Below are positions 11,790 through 23,980 of a DNA stretch of 64,000 nucleotides, in pieces. Each line of letters begins with the position of its first letter. Position 1 is the first letter of the stretch. The stretch comes from Homalodisca vitripennis. Taxonomy: Eukaryota; Arthropoda; Insecta; Hemiptera; Cicadellidae. Where the stretch lies: contig NW_025776244.1 of assembly GCF_021130785.1 (NCBI RefSeq), positions 202,501 to 266,500 of the forward strand. The letters are read 5' to 3'. A program made the translations under genes and the position numbers. The notes beneath the pieces are model-generated. The model saw only the letters and a list, made by a program, of their open reading frames with translations. It had not been told where the DNA came from and did no database searches.

Positions 11790-13000
11790 TTCATTACAAT
11801 GAGAAATAAGATTTCCTTTAATATGAGGGAGATGTAACGTAAATATTGAATATAGTTTTGAGTGTTTGTGCGAAGCAATAGTGAACAACTTCGAGACGTT
11901 TTAGTAGCCTTCAGCTGTATAAAAAAAATTAAAAGGTCATAAATATATTATATTAGACCATTGGTGAATTTTTTACCTACAAATTAAAGTAAATACTCTT
12001 GTATCTGAATAATTAAAATTCTTTAAGTGGAAAAATATTGAACTAATTGCACAAAAAGTAAAATTCTGCACCGAGAGTTCTTGGCTTTATTGATACTTTT
12101 ATTTAAATTCTAAATATACTAACGAAGAACCTTTTCCTAGGAATGATTGTAATTCACACTAGGTTAAGATTATTCTTACTCTAGCCCTGGAGTGGATAAG
12201 CTGGGATAGTAACTACTATGGTAGAGGATGTCTCCTAGGCAGAATATAGTAATTATTCCTTCAGCATGTGCCCAATAGATATCCAAGTACATCTTTTGCA
12301 TTGATATGTCATAATTAATATTGGTATGTTGCATTAATTTTGGTACATTATGTTAAATTCTTTTTACGAAACGGAAATTATAATTTAGTTCAAGCGAAAT
12401 GTTTTAAATGTTTTTAAATGGCAATGAATTTCAGTACGGCATTGACAACTATAATACTTATATTGTACGATTTTTGTATCGAGTAGTGTGGGAAAGTACC
12501 AAACAAAATTTCTTAAACTATTGTTTGCTTCATGAACGGTTTAAAAGTATAGAAATTATTACATTTAAGCATTTATACATATTTCAGTTGGGCTTTATAA
12601 GTATTAGTAATTTACTGTACACTACTTTGAACTCAATGTTTTTATTTATGCTTCTACCGAATGCCAGGATGATAGCCTGTGAGACATAATAAAAAATTGG
12701 TTTTCTTACGTTTCTATTAACTGTGTAAATCAGATTAAAATGCATAAGGCTGTTCAATATCTTTTAAAATATTAAGTTGATTATATATGCTCTCTTTAAG
12801 TACAAGGAGAATTAAAAACCGCCTAAAGCTAAAATTTAACCGAAAATCGTCTAGAGCTTTTACGGAGAACGTACTTGTGGGTTTTGTTTTGTATAGTAAT
12901 CATCACTATACAAGATATAAAAGTATTTAAAATATCAAAAACATAAATTTTAGTTTAATTTTAATCACGTTAATATTTTCGTAATATATTGTTATATGTT
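11790..13000. repeat. Segmental duplication (partner 52960-54340)
   Basis: Runs collinearly with 52960-54340 in the same orientation. Shared anchors are CCATTGGTGAATTTTT, ACCATCCATAATATTAATTATGACATATC-like text on the opposite strand near 12310, CAGCATGTGCCCA, GGAGAACGTACYTGTGGG and TAAAAGT near 12925. The partner has an extra 237-bp tandem doubling not present here. No genes. Confidence 0.8.
12165..12245 (-). repeat. Degenerate tRNA-like SINE relic, copy a
   Basis: On the minus strand this matches the tRNA-like segments at 21945-22025 and 53545-53630. Box-A and box-B-like sequences are badly eroded here, so it is called mainly by homology and position within the duplicated block. Confidence 0.35.
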
Positions 13001-13135
13001 ATTGTTTATTTATAGCCAATATTATACGCACTTGTCTAGTGATTTATGATGTGATAAATTGTCGACATAAACTGCGTACTTTGATGGCATGAGAAAAAGG
13101 GAGCAGAACCTATGATCTGTAAACAACAAAAATAA

Positions 13136-13298
13136 CTCACTGTAGGTCCTGGTCCTGGTCCTCTCTCTGAACCTCACATCGTGTTCCTTGTGGCGGATCT
13201 CTGGGGTGCTGCGATTAGATTTAAATTTAAATGTATTACTGAACAGTTCAAAACATTGAAATTTCCCGAACTTTTCTATCGTTGTTTCTATGGTTATA
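13136..13298. repeat. Core module copy 3 (short type)
   Basis: Shows CTGTAGGTCCTGGTCCTGG, then GTGTTCCTTGTGGCGGA and the terminal CGTTGTTTCTATGG. The reverse strand happens to be open for 139 codons (13022-13441), with an Arg-Thr-rich stretch made by the TCCTGG repeats. A similar peptide appears at the copy near 23810, but most other copies have stops or shifts in that frame. Confidence 0.8.
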
Positions 13299-13804
13299 AG
13301 TAATTTAAATGTGTACTGCTGTAGGGGACATACCTGTTGGGTTCTATTATAAACAGTGTCAATATGTCTTCCAAAAGGGACGTTCCTATATATACAAAAC
13401 AACACGATTTCTTTGTATTTATTTTCTACTCTAGTGGCCAATCATTTACAAGTAGAAGCTAACAGTCTTGAATTTCGTAAAAGTTATGACATTTTTTATC
13501 CTAAAATGAAATTGATCTTCAGCCAAGACTAGCTTTGGTCCAGTAATAAAAGAAGTAAAAAATGTGAGGCTTTATGTTTATACAAAATAATTTATTACAA
13601 ACATTTAAATCCAGCCGTCAGACACGTAATTTGTAGTTATATCAGCCTATATATAGTTGTATCAGGATATGGAAAGACTAAAATTAGCCATTTTTAGCCA
13701 AGTGTTTGTACCGATATTATCAAACATTCCAGTTTTTATATTTTCATAAAGAGTGACCTACGAATCTTTAAACCCGTAAAATAGGCTAGTACACCAATAT
13801 TTTG

Positions 13805-13910
13805 TTTTACTCTAACCTTAGTCATTAAACGTTCTCAACGTGGCCTAGTCTGACATGCTCAAGGGTTTATATCAATTAATTAGTACTAAACACCTTGCAG
13901 CATCAAAGGG
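13805..13910. repeat. Short duplicated block (partner 57335-57410)
   Basis: ACGTTCTCAACGTGG, CTAGTCTGACATGC and AAGGGTTT are shared in order and orientation with 57335-57410. The match ends near 57410, where the gypsy-type element begins, which helps to place that element's boundary. Confidence 0.7.
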
Positions 13911-15779
13911 TTGTTAATTGGACAATTCTAATAACTTCTCGAACATTTTTTTGTACTGTAACTCACTTTAATCCAAATAAGGACTTAAAATCTGACAATT
14001 TGAACAGCTATTATTGTATTACTACATGTGCAAAAAAGAATTTTTTATAACTACGGAGTACCTTACATTTATTTAAAAAGAGCCTCTAAATCTAAAAATT
14101 AATTCAATTACCAAAGTTATATCTTGTGTCCTTTTATATGCACACTTTGTTATTCAAAAAAATACATACTATAGTAATAGTTTAAAATTTTTATATCTAA
14201 AATATCTATTACATATTTAGAATTATGAATTGAATTTTATACATCTAAGCCTGTAATGCAGGGTGAAATACGGAAGGTAAATTAATAACTTCTGCGTCAG
14301 TTCTTTTAAACTGAGGTAAAGAACCTTGCATTGTAATTACTAAACGATTTTGTAACTTGGAAAAATGATACGACATTATTCTGATAACGTTAAGAAAAAT
14401 AGTTTTCTGGAATGTCACTTTTACCCAGGTTTTCTCTCGCATAGAGACTTAATCGTAAAAATATGCTTTAATTTATGAGATGTAATTAAATCTAATATTT
14501 CCTCTTTGTTATGACATTATTCGGTAGAATATAATATAATACAAACGCTTTTAAGACTATTGCAACTATTAGTTAGCAACCTTAACTTTGGATAAGCTTT
14601 GAGATAAAAATCATTGGCGGAGGTATTTCATAATTTTATTTTAAAGTTAAAACGGCAAAATATCTGCGAAAGAGAATATACACCTATCTATATTCTGTTC
14701 AGTTGTTAGTGTTATGGTTTCAAGTTGCAGTCCTAATTCACATTCAGTGTAATTTTATTATAGTACAAACTTTATTTGGGGGCTTTTGTGAATCTTCATT
14801 CCTCTATGTTTCGTCTGTGGACACTTGGATCTCTGTAGTCCGTTATTAGTCAAGATTTGTAAGTTCAAAGTTCAATTTAGAAAAATACGAGTTACATTTA
14901 GAAGGATCTTTCCCGCTACCCGTCTCTCTGTGTGTTAGGGTGCATCCTTCAAGGTCCTAAATGTTTGACATTTAATTTTTGTCCTATACTCATCCGACCT
15001 GACTCTATGGAGTCTCTATTGTTGTCAACCTAAGGCGACAAAACATTCAAGCTTGTGGCTATACTTTCTGTGGTAATCAATAATCCCCAGCACCATCCAT
15101 GTAACAACATAAGCATTTTCATTTCGCAGCCACTCGGTCTATATACCACACTGGATGAGTGTATAGGGTTATGGCATCAGACTTACAATTACTTAACCTT
15201 TTAAATATTTTCAGTACTGGCCACGGAATAATGTACTGGAAATTGACACTATACTCTATAGACTTCATTTGTTGTTGCTTGGTACCTTACAACTTTAGGA
15301 GAACAGAGTAAAGTCAGACTCCTCAAATAAAAGAAATATGCAACAATATTTTAAAATATTCTTCACATTTGTTACGTGTAATGTAATAGGCTTCGCTGAG
15401 TTTTCATGCCAAATTTCAACTCTATAGCTCGATTCAATTTCGAGATATCTTGTTGACAGATAAAAATACAATCATTCATAAAAGAAATGTTTAGATCCAC
15501 GGTGACCAAAGAGAAATCATGGGAGCTTACTAAGTGGTAGGCTTCTATGACGCTCAGCCTAATTCCATGGTTGGAGAGCACCATCACATAATTCATTTTT
15601 GTCTATGTAGAAACCTCATGAAAGATTTTATAGCAGTATTCTTGTATAATTTATGATAAGCAAGCTAGGTTACTACAATAATTGTGTAATGGATTCATAT
15701 ATTGCAATTAATTTTTAACATTTATCTGAATGTATTATAAATTATTTACACACTATGAATAAGTTTCATTAAAATCTCA
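13911..15779. other. Non-coding DNA with a short repeat-tail-like stretch
   Basis: Mostly unassigned. At 15385-15470, GGCTTCGCTGAG, CTCTATAGCTCGATTCAATT and TTGACAGATA resemble the ends of non-LTR or similar repeats that terminate in GACAGA motifs. This is weak. Nothing else is recognised. Confidence 0.4.
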
Positions 15780-16320
15780 CACGATAGTACACAGGTTTGT
15801 GAGATGTTTATTAATTCACCTATTCTGTCGTTGTTACCATGTTTGCATGTGAGAAACAAATATTCCTTAATACACAGCCAAATCCGTTCGATTGCCATGC
15901 ACTAATATCAAACACAGTGACGCAGATATGGTTGGAAACTGATTCTATGTGATTCTTAAGTTTAGCTCCAGTTCACCTCCCTCTTACGTGTAGCAACTAA
16001 AATCAACCGTCTTCCAAACAAGCAAATCTTCCAAACATTACACAGCTATAGTGAGAATGGATGAATCAGTGAGAAAGGCTGTGAGTGTTAAGTATCAAAA
16101 CAATGCAAATGTTTGGTTTAACCTTTTTCGTTTTTGGCACCGACTATTTTTTGATCCCATCAGACCAACAGGACTCGATATTTAAGGAGTGTGCCGAGGC
16201 ATCAGATTTTTAAACGCTGCACTATGAGGAAGGTGAGCTGGAGCTAAACTCAACATACACATTGAATCAGCCTCTCCCATCATGTCTGCTTTATGTGTGG
16301 AATACTCAGTAGGTTTACCA
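15780..16320. repeat. Segmental duplication (partner 41690-42211)
   Basis: Same-orientation match to 41690-42211, including DNA left of the MITE: GTTTATTAATTCACC, TTCGTTCGATTGCCATG and CTAATATCAAACACAGT. On the right the partner continues into a mariner fragment that is absent here. Confidence 0.85.
15919..16305. mobile_element. Long-inverted-repeat MITE-like element, copy 1
   Basis: The first 75 or so bases (GCAGATATGG, GATTCTATGTG, AGTTTAGCTCCAGTTCACCT) reappear as the reverse complement at the right end (AGGTGAGCTGGAGCTAAACT, CATTGAATCAGCCTCTCCCA). This gives terminal inverted repeats of roughly 70-75 bp around a core of about 240 bp. No transposase frame lies inside. The partner at 41830-42211 has the same architecture, and the flanking DNA is also duplicated, so the pair arose by segmental duplication rather than two insertions. 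Confidence 0.65.
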
Positions 16321-16794
16321 TGCTTTTGGATCGTGTTAGTCAATATCATATGCACTTAGTTGTGCACCTGATGACATGAGGATACAATGTACATTATGAA
16401 AGTAATGAGCATTTTCTCGAAAAAAAAAAAAATTTACATTTCAATTTTTTCATCCGAGTGGTACAAATGGACAAAATACTTCTAAATAGTCTCCTCCTGC
16501 ATGAATACACCCGCATAGATAATTCTGCCACGCTTGGAAAGCACCCTAGACTCCTCGACTGGAATGCCTCTCAGGAGCTTTATAACTTCAGCTCAGGTGT
16601 TTTCCACCGACTCCCAGTGCTTTCCTCTCAGCAATTATAATTGCTTTTTTGTACCTCCATTCGGTGGTACAATTCCAATTTTAATAAATTTATTGTGGAA
16701 GTATCTAAGAAATGTCTTTTCCATTAAAACCCACCTACTTCCACCAAGGATACAAAGCAGAAAATAATACGTCAGATTAGAATTTGGTCAGCGG
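16321..16794. other. Non-coding DNA
   Basis: Contains an A13 run near 16420 and two overlapping short frames without family features. Nothing further is supported. Confidence 0.5.
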
Positions 16795-19290
16795 AGAGAT
16801 AAACGTAAGCACCTCAGGTAACTAAGGCTTATTGTGAGAGAATCCTGTTCACTGTGCTCACTGTTTTATCACCATATGATAGTGATGAATTTGTAAGGAA
16901 CAAAGCTTTGAAAAAGTGGAAGCTCATAATTGAATATATCCAAAATTATAATTTAAAGCCATCTAGGTTAGATATACTACATGATGTAATGTAATAAACT
17001 AACTTAATCTAGTTAAAAATAAGGTAAAATAGATTTTATAAATTAATTATATGAATAAATAAGGCAACTAAACATCCTCTAATGTTTTTTTCTTTATTTT
17101 AAAATAAAAAATAAAGTAACAAGACAGATACTTTTATAAACAGAATTTATATATTAATGGGATAAACAACAAAGTATAAATTATTACAATTTTATAATAA
17201 TTTTTTTTAATATAACTAAATTTAATGTCGAGATTCGAACCTTTTATTATAAATTAAAGTGGGCTTCAGTTTTCTTTTAAATAAACTTCTAAATATTACA
17301 ACACACAATGACCAAAATTTTAAACGTATATAATGTTCTTAGTTTTTGGTTTTATAGGGCAAATAAACGTAAGAGATCACAGAGTATGGTATTGGTCTGT
17401 TACACCTCATTTAAAGAATACTTGATTGAAAACATAATATTCCTAAAGAATTTGTCAAATGAAAATTATTGAAGGATATGTTCTGAAATCATGTGTAATA
17501 CTCCATATACATGAATCAGCATTGTAAATTAACAACCCATTTATAGCGTAATATTACATAAGGAATTTCCTACTGAAGTGATAAACAGGACAGCCATCTA
17601 AGGCAGTAACCGAATCAGTTGGGTTAGCTCCGGTTATTGCCAGACAGGTTATCCTTAGGATGCAAGCCAGTCTGGACTCAGTTTTTAACCACCAGACAAT
17701 AACAACTCCAATCGTTAGTCCAGGTCTAATCCTAGAGATATAAAGTAACTACAATAGTTTCTGCTCTGGACAACAAGACCCTCCGATCGAAAGCCACTGC
17801 ATCAATAACCATACTCCTCTCGCAACTAACCTTTCCAGTTGTGGTCCCCAATCCAGTCATGTGTCAACAACATTAGAGTAAAACTACGTTAATTTAACTT
17901 GAGATATCAACTCGATAGTAGAGCCTCCTCGGCAGAAAGGCCGATTGCTACAAATGATTCCCTCCTCCAAAGTTGACAAGGGCAGCCTGGGCCGAGTTAA
18001 AACAAAGACAATCCTATCATACCAGTTTACTGCACCCTTTAGAGTTGTATTAAGGTTATTAGACGTACCTGAGGTTTAAAAATTCCCAGTCACAAGAATT
18101 ATCATGACATCTTATATGCATACACCTGCGCGAAAAAACCTCTACTGTTACAGACCTAAACACGTCTTCCATAACAAGGAGAAAGAACGCCACACGGAAG
18201 AGAGCCTTAAGTGGTTCTTTCATGAAAATTTATTTAACTAATTCTGGAAATAGAGTCTGAAAATTTTGAGAAAAATTATTCCAGTAAGGTGTCAATGTAT
18301 TAGATTCTAGAGACATTATTATAAGTTTCTTGGTAAAAAGGATATTAAATTTACCAATTGTTCACTGCTTAAAAGTTCTCTTGGAATTTAAAACATGCTG
18401 AGAATTATTTTCATTATTAGATAACAAAAAACCAGAGCGGTTTTTATGGTTTAAGGGAGATTTTGTAAAACAAATAGTCAGAATAGTCATTTTATTGAAC
18501 TCTATTGCTTCAAGGACTTAAAACTAGCCAAACTAACACATATTTAAAGGTTTAGAACTAATAAACACTTGTTCTGACCATTTATTCAGTGCTTTATTTC
18601 CTGATGTGATTAAAATGTTAGTATCAGAACTAAAACGAGTAATACGCGACGTATAATGTATAATAAATTAATGAAAAGTACAACTAGCTGGAAAGTTCTA
18701 AAATTTATTGATACTGTTAAGAAATTTACATTATAAAGAAGTTGTGTACTAGAGTCATTCTACTATTGCTGTACTTTACGAGCGTGTCCTTTCAATTTAG
18801 AAGTTCATCAGACGCATTTGTATACGAATGATTTATTCTAGTTTACCACGACACAGAAGTTAAATTATTATTAGTGATAGCAAGAATACTATTAGAAGAT
18901 GGAAATTAAATCCAAGTAAGATGTTTTATTACTGCATCATTTTAATTTGCCATGTCTTATCTCCTGTACTTTTGAAGCGTGCTCTAGTGAATGTTTACGT
19001 AACTATCGGAATTAGTTAGGAATTGCAGACTATATCTTTCTTGAAAATTGTTTGAAACCGTATTTTAAATTATTATGTTTTAGACACTAAACGTGGTGTA
19101 GTTGTGTATTACTAATGTTACTCAGATAACGTACACTAATTTAAACTAAACATAATATGTAGCCTAACAAAAAAAGTCAAAAAGTTGCACGAAGACGTAC
19201 TTTAGACCATTATTCTCATAAAATATTAAATGTTTGTCATCAACTACGGAAAGGAGTTCAAAACTGCTTTGACGCTCAGAATTTTGAAAG
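16795..19290. repeat. Large segmental duplication (partner 44590-47090)
   Basis: The longest paralogous block. It aligns in order with 44590-47090: CGTAAGCACCTCAG, ATGTTCTGAAATCATG, TCAGTTGGGTTAGCTCCGGT, GCAAGCCAGTCTGGACTCAG, TTAACCACCAGACAA, CATAACAAGGAGAAA, AGAGCCTTAAGTGG, AAGAAGTTGTGTACT, and GCCTAACAAAAAAAGT at the end. The middle 17.05-17.4 kb aligns poorly. The better-conserved, GC-richer part is about 17580-18240. No reading frame is shared by the two copies. Confidence 0.85.
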
Positions 19291-20050
19291 TGATTAAACC
19301 CAATTCCCTCTGCACGCTTAGGGTACAGAGAGGATTAAAACAGCCCAAACACAAGTTTAGTAGCTTTCTATAAAGAAATTCAGGGAAAGTATTTGAAAAA
19401 ATAAAAGGAAATAAAAAAAATAATACATTATATTTGAAACTTATATTTGCTTTGGAATCAGGTAATCGTTTTATATAAACTTTTCATGAGTTTTGTGTTG
19501 TATTTAATAGTCACTAAAACTAAAGTTTTAGTTGCTTTGGGTATCAAGAGTCATTGTTAGGAGAAATTGTGATTACTCAATAATAGAAGAAACTCATCCT
19601 TTTAAGTCCTGGTCTTCGTCCAGCTTCTAACCATCACATTTTACTACATGTGGTGATTATCTGACGGGCTGCAAGCTGAACGACGTTGGAAATGCTGAAA
19701 CATACTCGTAATAATATTTAATGATCAAAAACATTAAAATATTAGACCTTTGTTGTTTCTATGGATATGAAATAATGTTTCAGTGGGAACTGTTAATTAT
19801 ATATCATATGCTTGTCTCATTCTTTTAACTTTTGGCGCCTTTTTATGTCAAGGATACTACTAAAAAGAAATTAATTTCTACTTGTTTGATCTACAATACA
19901 CATACATTATATAGAGAAACCATATAGTCATAAGTTATTCCCTATGATATAATTTTATAATGGTATTTTGGAATGGTTACTTTGTCAATATCCCTCTGGG
20001 CATTACCTTTTAGGGTGAAAGATTACTTATGTATTCAGAGTGAAAACAAA
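19291..20050. repeat. Composite repeat unit 4, core copy 4 at 19591-19768
   Basis: Has TGCACGCTTAGGGTACAGAG and AAACAGCCCAAACACAAG near 19310, CACTAAAACTAAAGTTTTAG near 19512, and the core at 19591 (AACTCATCCTTTTAAGTCCT) ending at TGTTGTTTCTATGGATAT. Short type. The donor-like GTAAGT is degraded to TTAAGT in this copy. Confidence 0.75.
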
Positions 20051-20219
20051 ATATAAGGATTGATAAAGTCAGTCACAGTTATTTTGAGGTTGAGTGGTAG
20101 ATGTTCACCCTACCTTGTCATGAAAAATATTAAACTATTGTATATTACAAACGAAAGTATATTTTTAAGTGATGTGGGAAAATATTAAGATATTTATATA
20201 TTTTTAACTAATAATATCC

Positions 20220-21150
20220 ATTATATTTTTATACTCTTACAGCGAATTCTAGGGTTAAGTGCATTAACTAGTAATTAAAGAATTAGAACATTATAGACCA
20301 TATTAATCTAAAAACTGATCAACACAATTTAACTAAAATATTAAATATAATAAACAAAAATAATTTAGTTTGGAATATTATTCTTAGACGCCTAGCATAA
20401 ACAGTTTTCAACTCAACTTCAATAATTATGCTTCCACAAATTTTCTATAAAAATTATTTTCGATATAGTTTAGGAAATATTACTCATATTAAACTATAAA
20501 TCTGTTCAGCAAATATGCATGAACAATACAAAGTGTGGCAGAAAATGGGAGATTTTCTTCATAAAATTCTGATTCGATTCTTTTTGTACACTTTGGTACA
20601 GACAGAATTATCAGCCCAAAACACAAGTATTACCATAAAAAGTATTAAACGTAATGCATTGGTTAGGTACAATCTTTACGAAACGAGAAAACCACGAAAT
20701 TAAAATGTATAAAAATATAAAATTATATTTACTCATTATCATTAGATATGTACTGTTCCAGTGTTTGTGCTGTGATTAATAGTCGATAAAACTAGGATGA
20801 AAACTGCTTTGGGTACGAGAGATACTGTAAGGAGAACATCAGACCTAAGAATAATAAAACTAACTCGTCCATGTAAGTTCTGGACCTGGTTTTGGCCATC
20901 GCATCTTATTTTGCTTATTTTTCTCTTCAGTGCTGATTATTAAATGAATTATGAACAGAGTTTTTGAAATGTCTAAGAACATATTATTAAATTACATTTG
21001 GTGTTTCTGTGGATGTTGTACGTACGTTTTACGTGTTTATCTACTAAATTTTAAGTTAACAACATTGCTTCTTTATGCCAACACTACTAATTACATTAAA
21101 CTGAGTTCTGGTTATATGATTCATCATCCATATACATAAAAAAACAAACA
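20220..21150. repeat. Composite repeat unit 5, core copy 5 at 20862-21017
   Basis: Blocks in order: TACACTTTGGTACAGACAGA near 20587, GTTCCAGTGTTTGTGCTGTG near 20756, GATAAAACTAGGATGAAAAC, then the core AACTCGTCCATGTAAGTTCT ending at GTGTTTCTGTGGATGT. One of the best-preserved examples of the CAT/GTAAGT donor-like junction. Confidence 0.75.
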
Positions 21151-21859
21151 TATTATTAAAATATAATTGTATAGGTTATTTCTGTTAGATTATGGTGAAT
21201 ATGGTAATATATTATTTTCCAAATACAAAGCCCAGAGACACACTTAAACACAAACTTTGTACGCTATTGTTAATTGGTCTATCTGCAACTATAATACCTT
21301 ATAAAAATATTCACTATAATCTATTTTATTGAGGTAATTTAAAGTTTATTACGCTTTTAAAAATTGTACAATTTAATTTGCACGTATGCAAGACTAATAA
21401 ATAACTTGATTCAGGATATTACAAATGTGTTCATCGTGAAGTATCTCGTGTATATTATATTCATTAGTGATATAACTGCACAATAGAGGAATAAGGAAAA
21501 CTCTAATTCAAAAAAGTATAAAGTATAGATCAATAAAATGTATATAAATCAGAACTGAATACGAAAATGTAATATTTAAATTGTTGTTGAACGTAAAATA
21601 TTTATTTTGATTATAAAATCCTTAAGATAGTTTTAATTTTAATCAATTTTAATACAAATCTGACATTTATGGAAAGAGAACGTGTAGGTTAAAGCCGTTG
21701 TATATAAATAATATATATTCATCCAAAGACTTAAAATGAAATACTGAGACTAAAATTGTGTTGTGTGTAAATCAAAGGGTATACAAATACTGTCTTATAA
21801 TTTACACATCACCATAGCAAATTGCTCAAATTTAAAAAAAGTTATATTTACTGTAAATA
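21151..21859. other. AT-rich non-coding DNA
   Basis: No supported feature; stops in all frames. Confidence 0.6.
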
Positions 21860-21944
21860 CTTAAATTTATTTATACTTTTATTATATTTATACTAACGAC
21901 GAAGAAGTCTACAGCAGGCTAGGTTAAAACGAGATTAGTGTGCG

Positions 21945-22030
21945 AAACAGCGTTCCTGTACCGGTACTCGAACTCGGGCCCTTGATAAGCTGACTCAGTA
22001 ATCACTCAGCTATCAGGTTGATGCTGTCTA
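21945..22030 (-). repeat. tRNA-derived SINE relic (or tRNA pseudogene), copy b
   Basis: On the minus strand TAGCTGAGTGATTA fits a pol III box A, and about 38 bases on GAGTTCGAGTACC fits a box B (GGTTCGANTCC consensus). This is the spacing of a tRNA-like head. The T-loop core GTTCGAG is intact. The same segment lies in two other duplicated places (12165 and 53545), always with the flanking GTCTACTA and TGTGCCC text. A SINE duplicated with its surroundings is the simplest reading. The folded structure was not checked by software. Confidence 0.5.
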
Positions 22031-22100
22031 CTAAACACATTCTGGTAACTATTTATTCACCTTGTGCCCTGTATATGTGAAATTACAGCTAATGAATTAT

Positions 22101-22689
22101 TCTCACAATAGAACATGTTAATGTCTAGAAAGGTTTATTGTTTGAAAGTAGCAATGGAGTTCAGTGAGTCATTAAATGTACGAAACTCTACCGCTTCAAT
22201 TGTAGAGCAATGAAAGAGGTCTCTAGTGTAAATTTAAATAACGCATTTATAGAAATAGAACCTGCGGACTAAGTTTCTTTGCTAAAGTTTGCAATTGAGT
22301 TTAACAGTTGAGAGGTCTTGTCCTATCCACATACGTAGCAGGTCCCCCTGTAAAAACTGCCATCTAACATTGTATTTCTGTTTATTTTTTTATTTTTTTT
22401 ATTTTTTTTTTTTATGTTTCTACATGCAGTTTTACAATTATTATTGTATTATTTATTTTACAAACTATTGTATCAGTTTTTAGATAAGTTATACTTTTTG
22501 TGTAAATAAATTCTAACATTATTTACATGTTTTAGAATAACGCATTAAAAATATTATAGACATATTTGTTTTGTAAATTATAAATATTGTTTATTAAAGT
22601 ATAATAGGCAATAAATGAAGTTAATTTCTTTACCAAGCAGACGTTGGTTTTTAAGGACTTCAAATATTTTTAGAATAAAACATTATTAT
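22101..22689. other. Non-coding DNA with T-rich tract
   Basis: A T-rich low-complexity stretch lies at 22383-22415. GCCATCTAACA at 22362 recurs at 23367, the only visible link to the next segment. Confidence 0.5.
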
Positions 22690-22920
22690 TTTTCTTTTTT
22701 TGCACAATTATGGTACCAGTGCATGGTTTTCGCAATAGTTCGCTTCAAAATATACCTTAAGCAAGCTGAACATTTGGACTGCATAAATTCCTTTTTTTTG
22801 ACAGTTGGAGCTAAATTTTATGGCTTCACATCACTTTCAACAGGCTCTTCAGTGTCCGTGTTGTGTATTGAATGCTGTGACGGAGCATAAGATTTATTGT
22901 CACTGCAATAAATGGGGGGG
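22690..22920 (-). pseudogene. Degenerate frame with a Cys-rich tail, possibly piggyBac-type transposase C-terminus
   Basis: The minus strand reads an acidic stretch (NTDTEEPVESD), one stop, then a Lys-rich run into SKCSACLRYILKRTIAK and WYHNC, ending in stops. piggyBac transposases end in an acidic linker followed by a Cys-rich zinc-binding tail that aids end recognition. The C-x2-C and the later Cys fit loosely, but the remaining expected Cys/His residues are missing. No matching TTAA-bounded end was found nearby. Treat as tentative. Confidence 0.3.
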
Positions 22921-22923
22921 GGG
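22914..22923. repeat. Homopolymer G run
   Basis: Ten consecutive G. Together with an 11-G run at 35086, this is unusual in such AT-rich DNA. Confidence 0.95.
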
Positions 22924-23246
22924 TTTTCTTCTTCAACCTCTTCAATTCAACTAATAATGCAATCTAAATGATTTGTCCTTTAAATAATAATAATAGTCAA
23001 CTAAAAATAATAAATAGTCAACGATAATGTTTTTTTTATAAAATCACAAATACTCTAATCACAATATCAAACTAAACATAGTGTTGACATTAACATTGCG
23101 TGCACTAACACAAGGCACTAACAGCTTCGGTTATGTGCGTAGATGCCGTCTAAAAACTGAACTAACGCAGTCAGTCCCGTGTCGAGATACCAACTAACAA
23201 GGCGTGCAGGATGGAATTCCTCCTTCTCTCACAGACACGGATATGG

Positions 23247-23375
23247 ATGAATCAAAACGTGTTTTACGAGGAAAATGTGTCAGAAGTCAATGAGGCACTT
23301 GTGAACTATCTTAAGGATTTGAAATCTGATAAAAAATGTTCATCAGACAAATTATGTTTGTTAGGTGCCATCTAA
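23247..23375 (+). other. Small open frame preceded by a strong splice-acceptor-like sequence
   Basis: A frame of 42 codons with balanced composition (starting MNQNVFYEENVSEV) lies directly after TTCTCTCACAG, a good 3' splice-site match. The stop falls in a palindrome (TTGTTAG/CTAACAA). No family is recognised. It could be a terminal exon of an unknown gene, a transposon fragment or chance. Confidence 0.15.
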
Positions 23376-23809
23376 CAAGGGTATCTCTCATGGGTTCAAA
23401 AATGTAGTATGATTTAGTTCAGAACGTTAAACTTAGTTAGGTTGCATACACTAATTTACTTTAATTGTCTCCATTTAGTTTATGAAAATTTCAGAAACTA
23501 GTATTGATTTTTTATCAAATATTAAAAACATGCCAAAGTACTCCCTCTCTAATCAACTTTTTTTTCCAATTATTTACAAGCATCTATCTGACTAGATAAA
23601 AAACAAAACTTTTAAATATTATATTCTTTACAAAACAAGAATATATTCCTAATTCATAATAAACTAATATAAAAATTCAATTTACATTTTAATTAAGTTT
23701 TTTATACATATGAGATTTTCTAGTGATTAGTGCTGTGATTAATAGTCGCTAAAACTAGTTTGACCAAAGATAGAAAGGGCGGAGAGTATTATTTATTATT
23801 AATAAAAGA

Positions 23810-23980
23810 AACTTATCCACGTAGGTCCTGGTCATGGTCCTGCTTCTCACCATCGCATCCTGTTCCTTGTGGTGGTTCTCCCGCTTACTGCGAGTTGAAC
23901 TACTTTTGAACAAGAAATCTGAACAATTCAACAACATTTTAACACTTTTAGGCTTTTCCTACTCGTTTCCATAGAAATCT
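23810..23980. repeat. Core module copy 6 (short type)
   Basis: AACTTATCCACGTAGGTCCT, three TCCTG repeats, then CGCATCCTGTTCCTTGTGG and TACTGCGAGTTGAACTACTT, closest to the copy at 40231. Ends at CGTTTCCATAGAAATC. It is preceded near 23733 by GTGATTAATAGTCGCTAAAA, the shared block upstream of the core. Confidence 0.8.

Noticed and set aside
13022..13441. 139-codon minus-strand frame with an Arg-Thr-rich motif, similar to one at 23755-23937
   Set aside because: The similarity is explained by the shared core repeat. Other cores (for example 43531) have stops or shifts in that frame, so coding constraint is not supported.
21945..22030. Functional tRNA gene
   Set aside because: Only box A and box B are convincing. 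I could not build a full cloverleaf with acceptor and anticodon stems, and the sequence is repeated with flanks, so a SINE or pseudogene is more likely.
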